Part shown: piece after piece, positions 43,252 through 51,289 of the stretch
Position numbering within the stretch: the first letter of the stretch is position 1
Layout: each line of letters opens with the position of its first letter
NCBI RefSeq assembly: GCF_010015475.1
Contig: NZ_SSNI01000001.1
Location: 372,001-436,000 of the forward strand
Direction: 5' to 3'
Length of the DNA stretch: 64,000 bases
DNA from: Pontibacter pamirensis
Lineage (GTDB): Bacteria > Bacteroidota > Bacteroidia > Cytophagales > Hymenobacteraceae
Notes under the pieces: generated by a model
The model's database searches: none
What the model was told of the DNA's origin: nothing
What the model saw: the letters and a program-made list of their open reading frames with translations, nothing else
Position numbers and translations under genes: made by a program

Positions 43252-44862
43252 ATGCGGTTTCGCTACTTGCTCCTGTGTCTGGCAATCATAACGGGCTGCA
43301 CCGGGAACTCTGATAAAAACAGACTGGAAGAGGAGCGTGTGAGCCTGCAGGGGGCCATGTTACCTGATACCACTGAAACGCTTCATCTAACAGGAGAGCA
43401 ACTGGCGCAGGCTTATTGTCGTACCTGCCATGCTTTTCCTGAACCTGAACTGCTGGATAAAGCTACCTGGCAACATGGCGTGCTGCCGCAAATGGCGCTT
43501 CGTTTAGGTATAAACAAGACCGGGAACAACATCTATATGGACAAGACGCTGGAGGAGATAACGGCACTTCTCCAGGCTGGCATATTTCCGGATATACCGC
43601 TTATTGCAGAGAGAGATTTCGACAAGATAGAGGCGTATTACCTGCTAAATGCGCCCGAGCAGCTTCCCTTGCCTGCTTCCCCGGATTTACAACCTGAACT
43701 GGGGGGCTTTTCAGTAGTTACTCCTGACCTGAATAAAGGGAAATATGCCCTTACCACATTAGTTAAATATGAACCAGCGACACAAACACTCTGGGTAGGA
43801 GACCTCAGGAACTGGATTTTCAAACTTAATAAACAGTTACAGGTAATTGATTCTGTTCAGGTAGAATCTGCGCCTGTTGATTTAATACAGGACAAAGGGG
43901 CGTACAAAGTATTGTCTATTGGCGTAATGGATCCTTCAGAGCAAAGAAAAGGAAAGCTGGTTCAGTTTTATGACTCTAAAAAAGGAAAAGTGCCTGAAAC
44001 ACTTTTGGAGGGGTTGCAACGCCCGGTAGCCATGGTCATGGCTGACTTGGATGAGGATAAACTCCAGGATATTATCGTTTGCAATTACGGCAATAACATG
44101 GGGCAATTAGTCTGGTACCAGAACATAGGGCAGGGGAAATACCGGTCCAATATTCTAAAAGATCTACCGGGTGCCCGTAAAGCAGAGGTAGTGGATCTGG
44201 ACCGGGATGGCCGTCAGGATCTGGTTGTGCTTTTTGCGCAGGGAACGGAAACTATAAAGGTATTTTATAACAAAGGAAGAGGGAAGTTCGAAGAGAAGAA
44301 TCTGGTACAGTTCCCACCAGTATACGGGTTGAGCTATTTTGAGCTGGCAGATTTTAACAAAGACGGCTTTCCGGATCTCCTTGTCTCCAATGGCGACAAT
44401 GCCGATCACTCCCCAGTCCTGAAACCTTACCATGGCATCCGAATCTTCCTGAATGACGGGAAGAATAAGTTTAGCGAAGCTTACTTTTACCCCATGCCAG
44501 GAGCCTCAAAGGTACTTGCCCGGGACTTTGACCAGGATGGCGATCTGGATATAGCAGCTATCTCCTTCTTCCCGGATTTTAAGAGGGCTCCGGAAAAAGG
44601 GTTTGTATACCTGCAACAGGAAAAGAGCTTTACCTTCACAGCCAGCACCTTTTCTCAGTCGCAGCTAGGTCACTGGCTCACCATGGAGGCTGGCGATTAC
44701 GACCAGGACGGTGATGAGGACATTATCTTAGGTTCATTTATATATACACCTGCGCCGCCCGCTGTGCAGGAGAAATGGAAGAAAGAAGGGCCAGGGCTTG
44801 TCGTTTTACAAAATCAGAAAGTGAAAAAAGGGGAAAAGATTGCTACCCTGAAGGTAAAGTAA
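43252..44862 (+). CDS. FG-GAP lipoprotein with cytochrome c-type motif
   Basis: A 536-residue lipoprotein; signal ends I-I-T-G-C (Cys 16). Residues 46-135 resemble a small cytochrome c domain: L-T-G-E-Q-L-A-Q-A-Y-C-R-T-C-H with the CxxCH haem motif (56-60), possible axial Met at about 81, and a closing helix F-D-K-I-E-A-Y-Y-L-L. The rest is a propeller with D-x-D-x-D-G-type loops (D-L-D-R-D-G-R-Q-D, D-F-N-K-D-G-F-P-D, D-Y-D-Q-D-G-D-E-D). It may carry an electron-transfer haem outside the inner membrane; this is inference from the motif and helix pattern. The start codon is 1 bp after the stop of the upstream gene, so the two are translationally coupled. Confidence 0.85.
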   Translation: MRFRYLLLCLAIITGCTGNSDKNRLEEERVSLQGAMLPDTTETLHLTGEQLAQAYCRTCHAFPEPELLDKATWQHGVLPQMALRLGINKTGNNIYMDKTLEEITALLQAGIFPDIPLIAERDFDKIEAYYLLNAPEQLPLPASPDLQPELGGFSVVTPDLNKGKYALTTLVKYEPATQTLWVGDLRNWIFKLNKQLQVIDSVQVESAPVDLIQDKGAYKVLSIGVMDPSEQRKGKLVQFYDSKKGKVPETLLEGLQRPVAMVMADLDEDKLQDIIVCNYGNNMGQLVWYQNIGQGKYRSNILKDLPGARKAEVVDLDRDGRQDLVVLFAQGTETIKVFYNKGRGKFEEKNLVQFPPVYGLSYFELADFNKDGFPDLLVSNGDNADHSPVLKPYHGIRIFLNDGKNKFSEAYFYPMPGASKVLARDFDQDGDLDIAAISFFPDFKRAPEKGFVYLQQEKSFTFTASTFSQSQLGHWLTMEAGDYDQDGDEDIILGSFIYTPAPPAVQEKWKKEGPGLVVLQNQKVKKGEKIATLKVK

Positions 44863-44966
44863 AAGAGCAAGCCTGCAAAGGTTTGAAAGAATAAGACTGC
44901 CTTGTAAGTAAATCTACAGCAGCCTTTTTAAATCTTTTTCGCCGCTTCCAAATAATTTCAATTAAC

Positions 44967-44978
44967 GCAAACGTTTGC
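44967..44978. promoter_or_regulatory. LacI-family operator-like palindrome
   Basis: GCAAACGTTTGC is a perfect 12-bp palindrome with central CG, the core of LacI/PurR-family sites. It lies 742 bp upstream of susC2 and 105 bp after the haem-motif gene. No lacI-family gene is in the window. Confidence 0.5.
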
Positions 44979-45060
44979 ACAGACACAACCAGCTAATTTC
45001 CTGATCCATTTTTACTTTTATGCCGTACACACACTGCCACTGCGCAATTAACAAATCCTG

Positions 45061-45300
45061 GACGAGGCAGCGAAGTTTGTAACCTGTACTTGCCTGGAAA
45101 CAAACAAAGAGGCTGAACAAGCATTAGCAATGGCCTTTTTAGTGAAGTGACACTACACATTCAACCCAACAAAAGTCAAAGAACTGGGCTTTGAGTAAAT
45201 TCAAGGCACCAACGCTTGTTGTGAAACCTATGATAATGCTGCATTTCCTAGGCTAGCCTATCTAAGTACAATAAGCTTTAGGCAAATTCAACCTTATTAA
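45061..45300 (+). pseudogene. Possible decayed coding remnant, family unknown
   Basis: Read in the frame starting at 45061, about 80 codons look protein-like: D-E-A-A-K-F-V, then E-A-E-Q-A-L-A-M-A-F-L-V-K, stop (TGA), H-Y-T-F-N-P-T-K-V-K-E-L-G-F-E, stop (TAA), I-Q-G-T-N. Two in-frame stops interrupt it, no start is visible, and the frame ends before 45310. I do not recognise the family. It could be chance, but the amphipathic runs on both sides of the stops in one frame suggest a relic. Confidence 0.25.
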
Positions 45301-45550
45301 AGAAAACAGTTTAAGAACAGCGGACCACACCAAAGAGTACACAGCTTTATTTTGCATGAATAGTGGTTACACACTTAAGAATTTTGAGTTGCTAGTAACA
45401 TTGTAATAATATGTAAATGTTTTAGCTACAATTACTTATAGAACGTAAGTTTAAACATATCCTCTGTTATGAATATAAAGTTTTTTTAAAGGTAGAGTAG
45501 AAATTTAATTGATTTTATGGTAAAACTGGAAATTTATTATAATATTGAGT

Positions 45551-45558
45551 TAGTTTTG
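45551..45558 (+). promoter_or_regulatory. Candidate -7 box of susC2
   Basis: TAGTTTTG, a TAnnTTTG match 150 bp before the susC2 ATG. It gives a leader length similar to that of susC1. Confidence 0.35.
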
Positions 45559-45708
45559 GTCCTGAGTGCTTAATCACTGGGCTTGTACAGCAGGGGGTGC
45601 GTACTGCCATGTTCTCTGATAAGCTTATTAGTCTTTCCGAATAAGGTAGAAAAGGTTGGGTATAGCTAATAAGTGTAATAAACTTTTTAATCTCACAATA
45701 ACCAATGT

Positions 45709-48700
45709 ATGAAAAAGAGTTACTTTAATACGTGGCTGCTTACTAACAGCAGTCATAAGAAAACTTCAAGTCAAAAGAAGGTCCTCGCGATGCTGCTGGC
45801 GGCTGCATGCTTATCACAAACACCTGTGCTGGCAGAAAATCATGTTACTGGTATGAGCGCCTTCAGTTCTTATGCCAACGTTGGCACAATGCTCGAAAGT
45901 GATGGTATAAGACAGACGGTACCTGTAAGCGGAAAAGTTTTAGGACCTGATGGCGAGGGTGTACCAGGTGCTACGGTTGTGGTAAAAGGAACTACAATAG
46001 GTACTGCCACAGATGCCAATGGTAACTTCACGCTGAATGTGCCAAACGGAACCGGAACCCTTGTAGTGTCTTTCATAGGCTACACTACGCAGGAAGTGCC
46101 GATAAACAACCGTTCTAATGTCAATATTTCGCTTGTGACAGATACCAAGGCGTTAGAAGAAGTTGTTGTAGTGGGATATGGTACACAGGAACGATCTGAC
46201 GTGACAGGTGCCATTTCATCTGTACAGGGAGAAGCCATGGAGCGAATTCCTACTCCATCGGTAGCGCAGCAGTTGCAGGGGCAGGTTGCAGGTGTACAGG
46301 TAACGGCTAACTCTGGTTCGCCAGGTGCCGGATCAAGTATCCGTATCAGGGGAGCCGGTACAATCGGTAATAACAACCCGCTCTATGTGGTAGATGGTGT
46401 GCAGGTAGAAGGTAATATTAACTACCTGAACAGCAATGATATTGCCTCCATTGAAATCCTGAAAGATGCTTCTGCTACTGCTATCTATGGTTCAAGAGCA
46501 GCCAACGGTGTGGTAGTTGTTACAACCAAAAGAGGTAAAGCAGGGGCATCTGAAGTTACCTTATCGGCATACACAGGTGTACAGACGGCCTGGAGAACAC
46601 TGGATATGACAAATGCCACAGAATACACCAGGTTAGACAACCTGGCCAGGCAGGCGGCTGGTATCCCAACAAACCCAGCTTGGGTGAATCCTGAGTCATT
46701 AGGCGAAGGCACAAACTACCAGGATGAGCTATTCAGAACGGCACCTATTTCTAACTATCAGGTGGCCTGGTCCGGAGGTAGCGAAAATTCTACCATGTAT
46801 GTATCCGCAGGTTACTTTCAGCAGGAAGGTATTGTAATCGGTACCGACTTTGAACGCTATACCTTCCGTTTAAACACAGACCACAAAATCGGGAGTAGGA
46901 TAAAGGTCGGCAATACCCTGCAGCTAAGCTCTACAGAGGAAGCGCTTATCCCGAACAACGAGGATTTGAACACAGGTGTACTTTCACGCGGTATCCGCCA
47001 GTTGCCTACTGTGCCTGTTCGCAACCCGGATGGTTCTTTTGCGGGCCCTAACAGTAACTTTGAGGGGGAGTCTGAAAACCCGGTTTGGTTAGCGTTAGAG
47101 TCCTACAACACAAACAGAAACTACCGTGTATTGGGTTCTGTTTACGGAGAAGTGGAGATAATTGAAGACCTGACTTTCCGTTCCAGCTTTAACTTAGACT
47201 TCAACTACTTCAGAAACCAAAACTTCGACCCTGCCTATGCCATAGGTAACAGGCGAAATGATGCCAACTCTTTGGGTGTGAATAACAGCACGAACAGAGC
47301 ATGGCAGTGGAGTAACATCTTTAACTATAGTAAAACATTTGGCCAGCATGACTTTTCTGTATTGGCTGGTGTTGAAGCACAGGATAATTACTACCAGAAT
47401 GCTTTTGCCAGGGGCGGTGGATTCCTCAAGAACGATGAAATCCAGTTCCTGAACCAAGCCACAAGAGATTACTTCGTGAGTGGTGGAGCAAGTGAGTCTG
47501 CCATTTTCTCGCAGCTTGCCAGAGTGAACTATGGTTATGGAGACAGGTACCTTTTCACTGCCTCCATCAGAAGAGACGGTTCCTCCAAGTTTGCGAATAA
47601 CCGTTATGGTGTTTTCCCTTCTGCCTCCATTGGTTGGAGAGTTTCAGAGGAGAGCTTCTTCAAGGACAACGTGAGCTTTGTGAGCAACCTGAAGCTGCGC
47701 GCCAGTTGGGGTGAAACGGGTAACCAAAACATCTTCAGTAACTACCCAACCTATGGTGTGATTCAGGGCGGCGGCCGATATGCACTGGGTGCCGATCAGA
47801 TTCAGGTTCCTGGCTTTTTCCAGGGTGTACAGGTTAACCAAGAGATCAGGTGGGAAACTACGGAGCAGGTTAACTTTGGCCTGGAAACAGGCTTCCTCAA
47901 TAACAGACTGACTTTTGCTGCAGATTACTTCATCAAGACTACTAAAGACCTACTCCTGCAGCTTCCTATCCCTGAGAGTACTGGTCCTGGTGCAGCCTTT
48001 ACCAACGCAGGTAGTATCCGCAACAAAGGTTTCGAGTTAGCCTTGGGTTACCGCAACATGGACAATGCCTTCGGTTATGGTTTTGGTTTGAACTTAACTA
48101 CTGTGGATAACGAGGTGCTGGATCTGAACGGATTGGTGCTGACGCAGCCTTTCAACCGTACGCAGGAAGGTATGCCAATAGCGCAGTTCTTTGGCTTCCA
48201 GACAGCCGGAATTATCAGAACACAGGAGCAGCTTGATGAAGTACAGCCTGTTCAACCAAACGCAGAGTTAGGAGATATTATATTCGTAGATCGCAATGAA
48301 AACGGGATTATTGATGGTGATGACAGGACGTTTATCGGTAACCCACTTCCTGACTTTACAGCAGGTCTTACTGGTGAGATGACCTTCAAAAACTTCGACT
48401 TGAACTTCCTGTTCAACAGCAGCTTCGGCAACGACATATTTAGTGCTATCAGCCTTTACGGCTACTCTGCTGACCCAGGCAACAAGTTCACTGCCTTGAT
48501 CGGAAACACCTGGGCACCGGATAATACGAATGCGGAATTCCCAAGACTGATTGCCGGTGACCCGAATAATAACCTGAGACCAGATTCTGACAGATGGGTA
48601 AGAGATGGAACTTATGTTAGATTAAAGAACCTTCAACTTGGTTATAATGTACCAACAGCTATTTCTGAAAGAGCAAGAATTAAGCGCCTGAGAGTATATA

Positions 48701-48873
48701 TAAGTGGTGCTAACCTGTTTACCTGGACAAAATATCATGATGGATTTGACCCGGAAATAGGTTCTGCCAGATTCCTTGAAGGCCAGTCTAACAGTGTGCT
48801 GGAAATAGGTGTTGACCGAGGTATTTATCCGCAGTCGAGAACATTCCTGTTCGGAGTAAACATCGGTATTTAA
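45709..48873 (+). CDS. SusC/RagA-type TonB-dependent outer membrane transporter (second pair)
   Basis: A 1,054-residue SusC-family transporter. Like the first SusC it has about 24 polar residues before the signal core K-K-V-L-A-M-L-L-A-A-A-C-L-S and an almost identical carboxypeptidase-like domain. The plug has V-V-V-G-Y-G-T-Q-E-R-S-D-V-T-G-A, then A-I-Y-G-S-R-A-A-N-G-V-V. The barrel, including W-R-V-S-E-E-S-F-F, is clearly different from SusC1, so it should take another ligand. The C-terminus ends F-L-F-G-V-N-I-G-I. susD2 follows after 24 bp, as in the first pair. Its start context is the same as in susC1. Confidence 0.93.
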   Translation: MKKSYFNTWLLTNSSHKKTSSQKKVLAMLLAAACLSQTPVLAENHVTGMSAFSSYANVGTMLESDGIRQTVPVSGKVLGPDGEGVPGATVVVKGTTIGTATDANGNFTLNVPNGTGTLVVSFIGYTTQEVPINNRSNVNISLVTDTKALEEVVVVGYGTQERSDVTGAISSVQGEAMERIPTPSVAQQLQGQVAGVQVTANSGSPGAGSSIRIRGAGTIGNNNPLYVVDGVQVEGNINYLNSNDIASIEILKDASATAIYGSRAANGVVVVTTKRGKAGASEVTLSAYTGVQTAWRTLDMTNATEYTRLDNLARQAAGIPTNPAWVNPESLGEGTNYQDELFRTAPISNYQVAWSGGSENSTMYVSAGYFQQEGIVIGTDFERYTFRLNTDHKIGSRIKVGNTLQLSSTEEALIPNNEDLNTGVLSRGIRQLPTVPVRNPDGSFAGPNSNFEGESENPVWLALESYNTNRNYRVLGSVYGEVEIIEDLTFRSSFNLDFNYFRNQNFDPAYAIGNRRNDANSLGVNNSTNRAWQWSNIFNYSKTFGQHDFSVLAGVEAQDNYYQNAFARGGGFLKNDEIQFLNQATRDYFVSGGASESAIFSQLARVNYGYGDRYLFTASIRRDGSSKFANNRYGVFPSASIGWRVSEESFFKDNVSFVSNLKLRASWGETGNQNIFSNYPTYGVIQGGGRYALGADQIQVPGFFQGVQVNQEIRWETTEQVNFGLETGFLNNRLTFAADYFIKTTKDLLLQLPIPESTGPGAAFTNAGSIRNKGFELALGYRNMDNAFGYGFGLNLTTVDNEVLDLNGLVLTQPFNRTQEGMPIAQFFGFQTAGIIRTQEQLDEVQPVQPNAELGDIIFVDRNENGIIDGDDRTFIGNPLPDFTAGLTGEMTFKNFDLNFLFNSSFGNDIFSAISLYGYSADPGNKFTALIGNTWAPDNTNAEFPRLIAGDPNNNLRPDSDRWVRDGTYVRLKNLQLGYNVPTAISERARIKRLRVYISGANLFTWTKYHDGFDPEIGSARFLEGQSNSVLEIGVDRGIYPQSRTFLFGVNIGI

Positions 48874-48897
48874 TTATTGTATTAACTCAAACAAACC

Positions 48898-50493
48898 ATG
48901 ATAAATTTAAAAAGAACAATCTATCTGTCTCTAGTAGCTGGCGGATTAATCGCGGGTGGTGCGGCACTACAGGCTTGTGAAGATGAATTCTTGGATAGAA
49001 AGCCGCTGTCTGATTTAACCACTGCAAACTTCTACACTTCAGCTGAGGATGCGCTGGCAGCACTAAATGCTGCATATGACCCTTTACAATGGGACGTTCA
49101 CTCTCGAATGGACTGGATTATTGGGGACGTAGTAGGCGGTGACACAGACAAAGGAAGTACTGATGACCAGGATTACATCCAGATTCGGCAGTTCCAGTAC
49201 TTTACAGCTACGGCAGGTTTCGCGGAACTGAATGACTGGTGGAGCCAGTCATATGATGGTATATACCGGGCAAACCTGGTGCTGGAGCGTGTACCAGATA
49301 TTGACATGGACGAAACACTAAAGGCTAGAATCCTGGGTGAAGCCCAGTTCCTGAGGGCCCAGTATTACTTTGATTTAGTGAAGGCATTCGGACGTGTTCC
49401 AATTATCACGAGTGTGCTTGATCCGGAGGACGTATTCGTGCCGCGTCCGGCGTCTGTTGCAGAAAACTGGGCCCAGATCGAGCAGGATCTGAGAGACGCT
49501 ATTGAAGTGCTTCCGGCAGTTTATGGCGGTGGAGACGTAGGCCGGGCAACAAAAGGTGCTGCACAAGCCCTTCTGGCGAAGTCTTTGCTCTGGCAGTCCA
49601 CACCTGAAGGATGCTCGGAAACGCCTTGGGCTACAACAGATCAGTACCAGGAGGTGGTAGACCTGACAAGCGCTATCATTAACTCTGGAAATTACGTGTT
49701 ATTGCCAGATTTTGAAGGTCTCTTCTTGCTGGCAGGGGAGAATAGTCCGGAGATGGTCTTCTCCGTTCAGGGTGTAGGCGGTACTGGTGGCTGGAACAAC
49801 GAAAATGACGGACTGGCGCTTAACCAGTGGATCTCGCCTCGTACTGCAAATATCTCTGGCTGGGGATTTAGTACACCAATCGGGCCTAACACACCAGAAA
49901 ACTATGGTGGTAATGCCGACATCAAGGTGAACAACATATACGACGCTTTTGAACCGTGCGATCCTCGTCTGGAGTACTCTATCCTGGAGCCAGGCGATGT
50001 AATTAATGGCTTGACGTATGATGCTACCTGGGCGCGCTCCGGTTACAGTATTCAGAAATTCCTGATACCGGAAGACGAGTTGACTGGTGCTGCGAACTCT
50101 CCGCTTAACATTCCACTCATTCGTTATGCTGATGTTCTTTTATGGAACGCAGAAGCTTTAAACGAGCTGGGTAGAACAGCGGAGGCAGTGGAATCTGTGA
50201 ACAAGGTAAGGGCCCGGGCTCGTGAGAGCATGCCTGGTGCAACCTGCCCACTGCCTGTCCCGGCAGGTATAAGCCAGGCAGAACTCCGTGATCTGATTAT
50301 ACTGGAGCGACGCAGAGAGCTTGCTTTTGAAGGACACCGTTTCTTTGACCTCGTAAGAACCTGTAGAGCAGAGGAAGTGCTGAATGCAATGGGTCGTCCG
50401 TTTGTGCCAGGGGTAAACGAACTGTTACCTATACCTCAGGCAGAAATCGACAGAAACCCTAAACTGCAGGGAGACCAAAACCCAGGGTTCTAA
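48898..50493 (+). CDS. SusD/RagB-type outer membrane lipoprotein (second pair)
   Basis: A 531-residue SusD-family lipoprotein. The signal ends A-L-Q-A-C (Cys about 27) and continues E-D-E-F-L-D-R-K-P-L-S-D. A-Q-F-L-R-A-Q-Y-Y-F-D-L-V and the C-terminal E-R-R-R-E-L-A-F-E-G-H-R-F-F-D-L-V-R are SusD hallmarks, and it ends G-D-Q-N-P-G-F. It should bind the substrate of the second SusC on the cell surface. It is 54 residues shorter than SusD1 and diverged, again suggesting a distinct ligand. A strong hairpin follows. Confidence 0.93.
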   Translation: MINLKRTIYLSLVAGGLIAGGAALQACEDEFLDRKPLSDLTTANFYTSAEDALAALNAAYDPLQWDVHSRMDWIIGDVVGGDTDKGSTDDQDYIQIRQFQYFTATAGFAELNDWWSQSYDGIYRANLVLERVPDIDMDETLKARILGEAQFLRAQYYFDLVKAFGRVPIITSVLDPEDVFVPRPASVAENWAQIEQDLRDAIEVLPAVYGGGDVGRATKGAAQALLAKSLLWQSTPEGCSETPWATTDQYQEVVDLTSAIINSGNYVLLPDFEGLFLLAGENSPEMVFSVQGVGGTGGWNNENDGLALNQWISPRTANISGWGFSTPIGPNTPENYGGNADIKVNNIYDAFEPCDPRLEYSILEPGDVINGLTYDATWARSGYSIQKFLIPEDELTGAANSPLNIPLIRYADVLLWNAEALNELGRTAEAVESVNKVRARARESMPGATCPLPVPAGISQAELRDLIILERRRELAFEGHRFFDLVRTCRAEEVLNAMGRPFVPGVNELLPIPQAEIDRNPKLQGDQNPGF

Positions 50494-50543
50494 ATCTTGC
50501 AGGATAATAAAAGGAACTACATAACGTTCTGAATCAGTTAATA

Positions 50544-50580
50544 GAAAAGGATCGCTGTTTGCGATCCTTTTCTTATTTTT
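50544..50580 (+). terminator. Intrinsic terminator after susD2
   Basis: GAAAAGGATCGC (50544-50555) pairs perfectly with GCGATCCTTTTC (50561-50572), loop 5 nt, followed by TTATTTTT. The next gene starts 22 bp later, so it would need read-through or its own promoter. Confidence 0.85.
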
Positions 50581-50601
50581 AGGCATGTGATATATGGAAT
50601 T

Positions 50602-51165
50602 ATGATAAAAGATATCTTTCGTAAATATTTTAACCTGTTTCTGCCGCTCTTCTGTGTATTGGCAATATCTGGCTGTAGCGATGATGACATACCTGATCCT
50701 GTTGGGAGTACAAGGGGTGGTATTACTGCCGTGGTAAATGGTTCCAACTGGTCTAACTCCCAGGGAAACTACAAATTAGGAAATCGCACCATCCCTGAGG
50801 GCGCCAGCGCTTTTGTTGGCACCGGAGATACCCTTACTATTGTAGGCGTGCAGGTACAAGGCACTGACACAACGGCCATTATGCTCTCCGTAAAGCTGAA
50901 GACAGATAAAGTAGGCTCTTACCAGCTCAGAACCGGAACAGCCGGCGACGGAAAGGCGTATTTTTTTCCTGATGGTATTTCTGCTAACGATCTGGAAGAG
51001 ACCAGAGAGCGGTATAGTGCCGGAATCACAAACGGAGAGCTGCAGATTTCCGAATATGACCTGGGCGAATACAGCGTATCTGGCAACTTTGGGTTCAGCA
51101 TGTCTGCTACAGGCGAAACTACTTATACCGTTATTGCAGGAGAGATAGAAAATGTCACTTTTTAG
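50602..51165 (+). CDS. Small Asp-rich lipoprotein of unknown function
   Basis: A 187-residue lipoprotein. The signal ends L-A-I-S-G-C, followed by S-D-D-D-I-P-D, an acidic stretch resembling the surface lipoprotein export signal of Bacteroidota. The mature part is beta-rich: G-G-I-T-A-V-V-N-G-S-N-W-S at the start, then alternating strands, ending V-I-A-G-E-I-E-N-V-T-F. The opening is like DUF6252-type lipoproteins, but I am not sure of that family. ATG at 50602 is preferred; a GTG at 50587 adds five residues. It sits between susD2 and the FG-GAP copy B, so it may belong to the same surface complex. Confidence 0.8.
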   Translation: MIKDIFRKYFNLFLPLFCVLAISGCSDDDIPDPVGSTRGGITAVVNGSNWSNSQGNYKLGNRTIPEGASAFVGTGDTLTIVGVQVQGTDTTAIMLSVKLKTDKVGSYQLRTGTAGDGKAYFFPDGISANDLEETRERYSAGITNGELQISEYDLGEYSVSGNFGFSMSATGETTYTVIAGEIENVTF

Positions 51166-51289
51166 GTGGCAGATGTGTTGTCTGTTTTTAGATGCATTCA
51201 TACAACCGGCTGCTTTATTGAAAGGAAAAGCAAAGGCCAAACGCGTCTAAATTTAGCGTCTTCCAGATACAACAAGCCGTTCAGCTATT

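Larger units (their letters stand above)
44863..45708. other. 846-bp region upstream of susC2
   Basis: It holds a possible weak terminator (near 44890-44945), a LacI-type palindrome (44967-44978), a decayed coding remnant (45061-45300), a very AT-rich part (45380-45550) with the susC2 -7 box, and an untranslated leader of about 140 nt. No intact gene was found. Confidence 0.5.
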
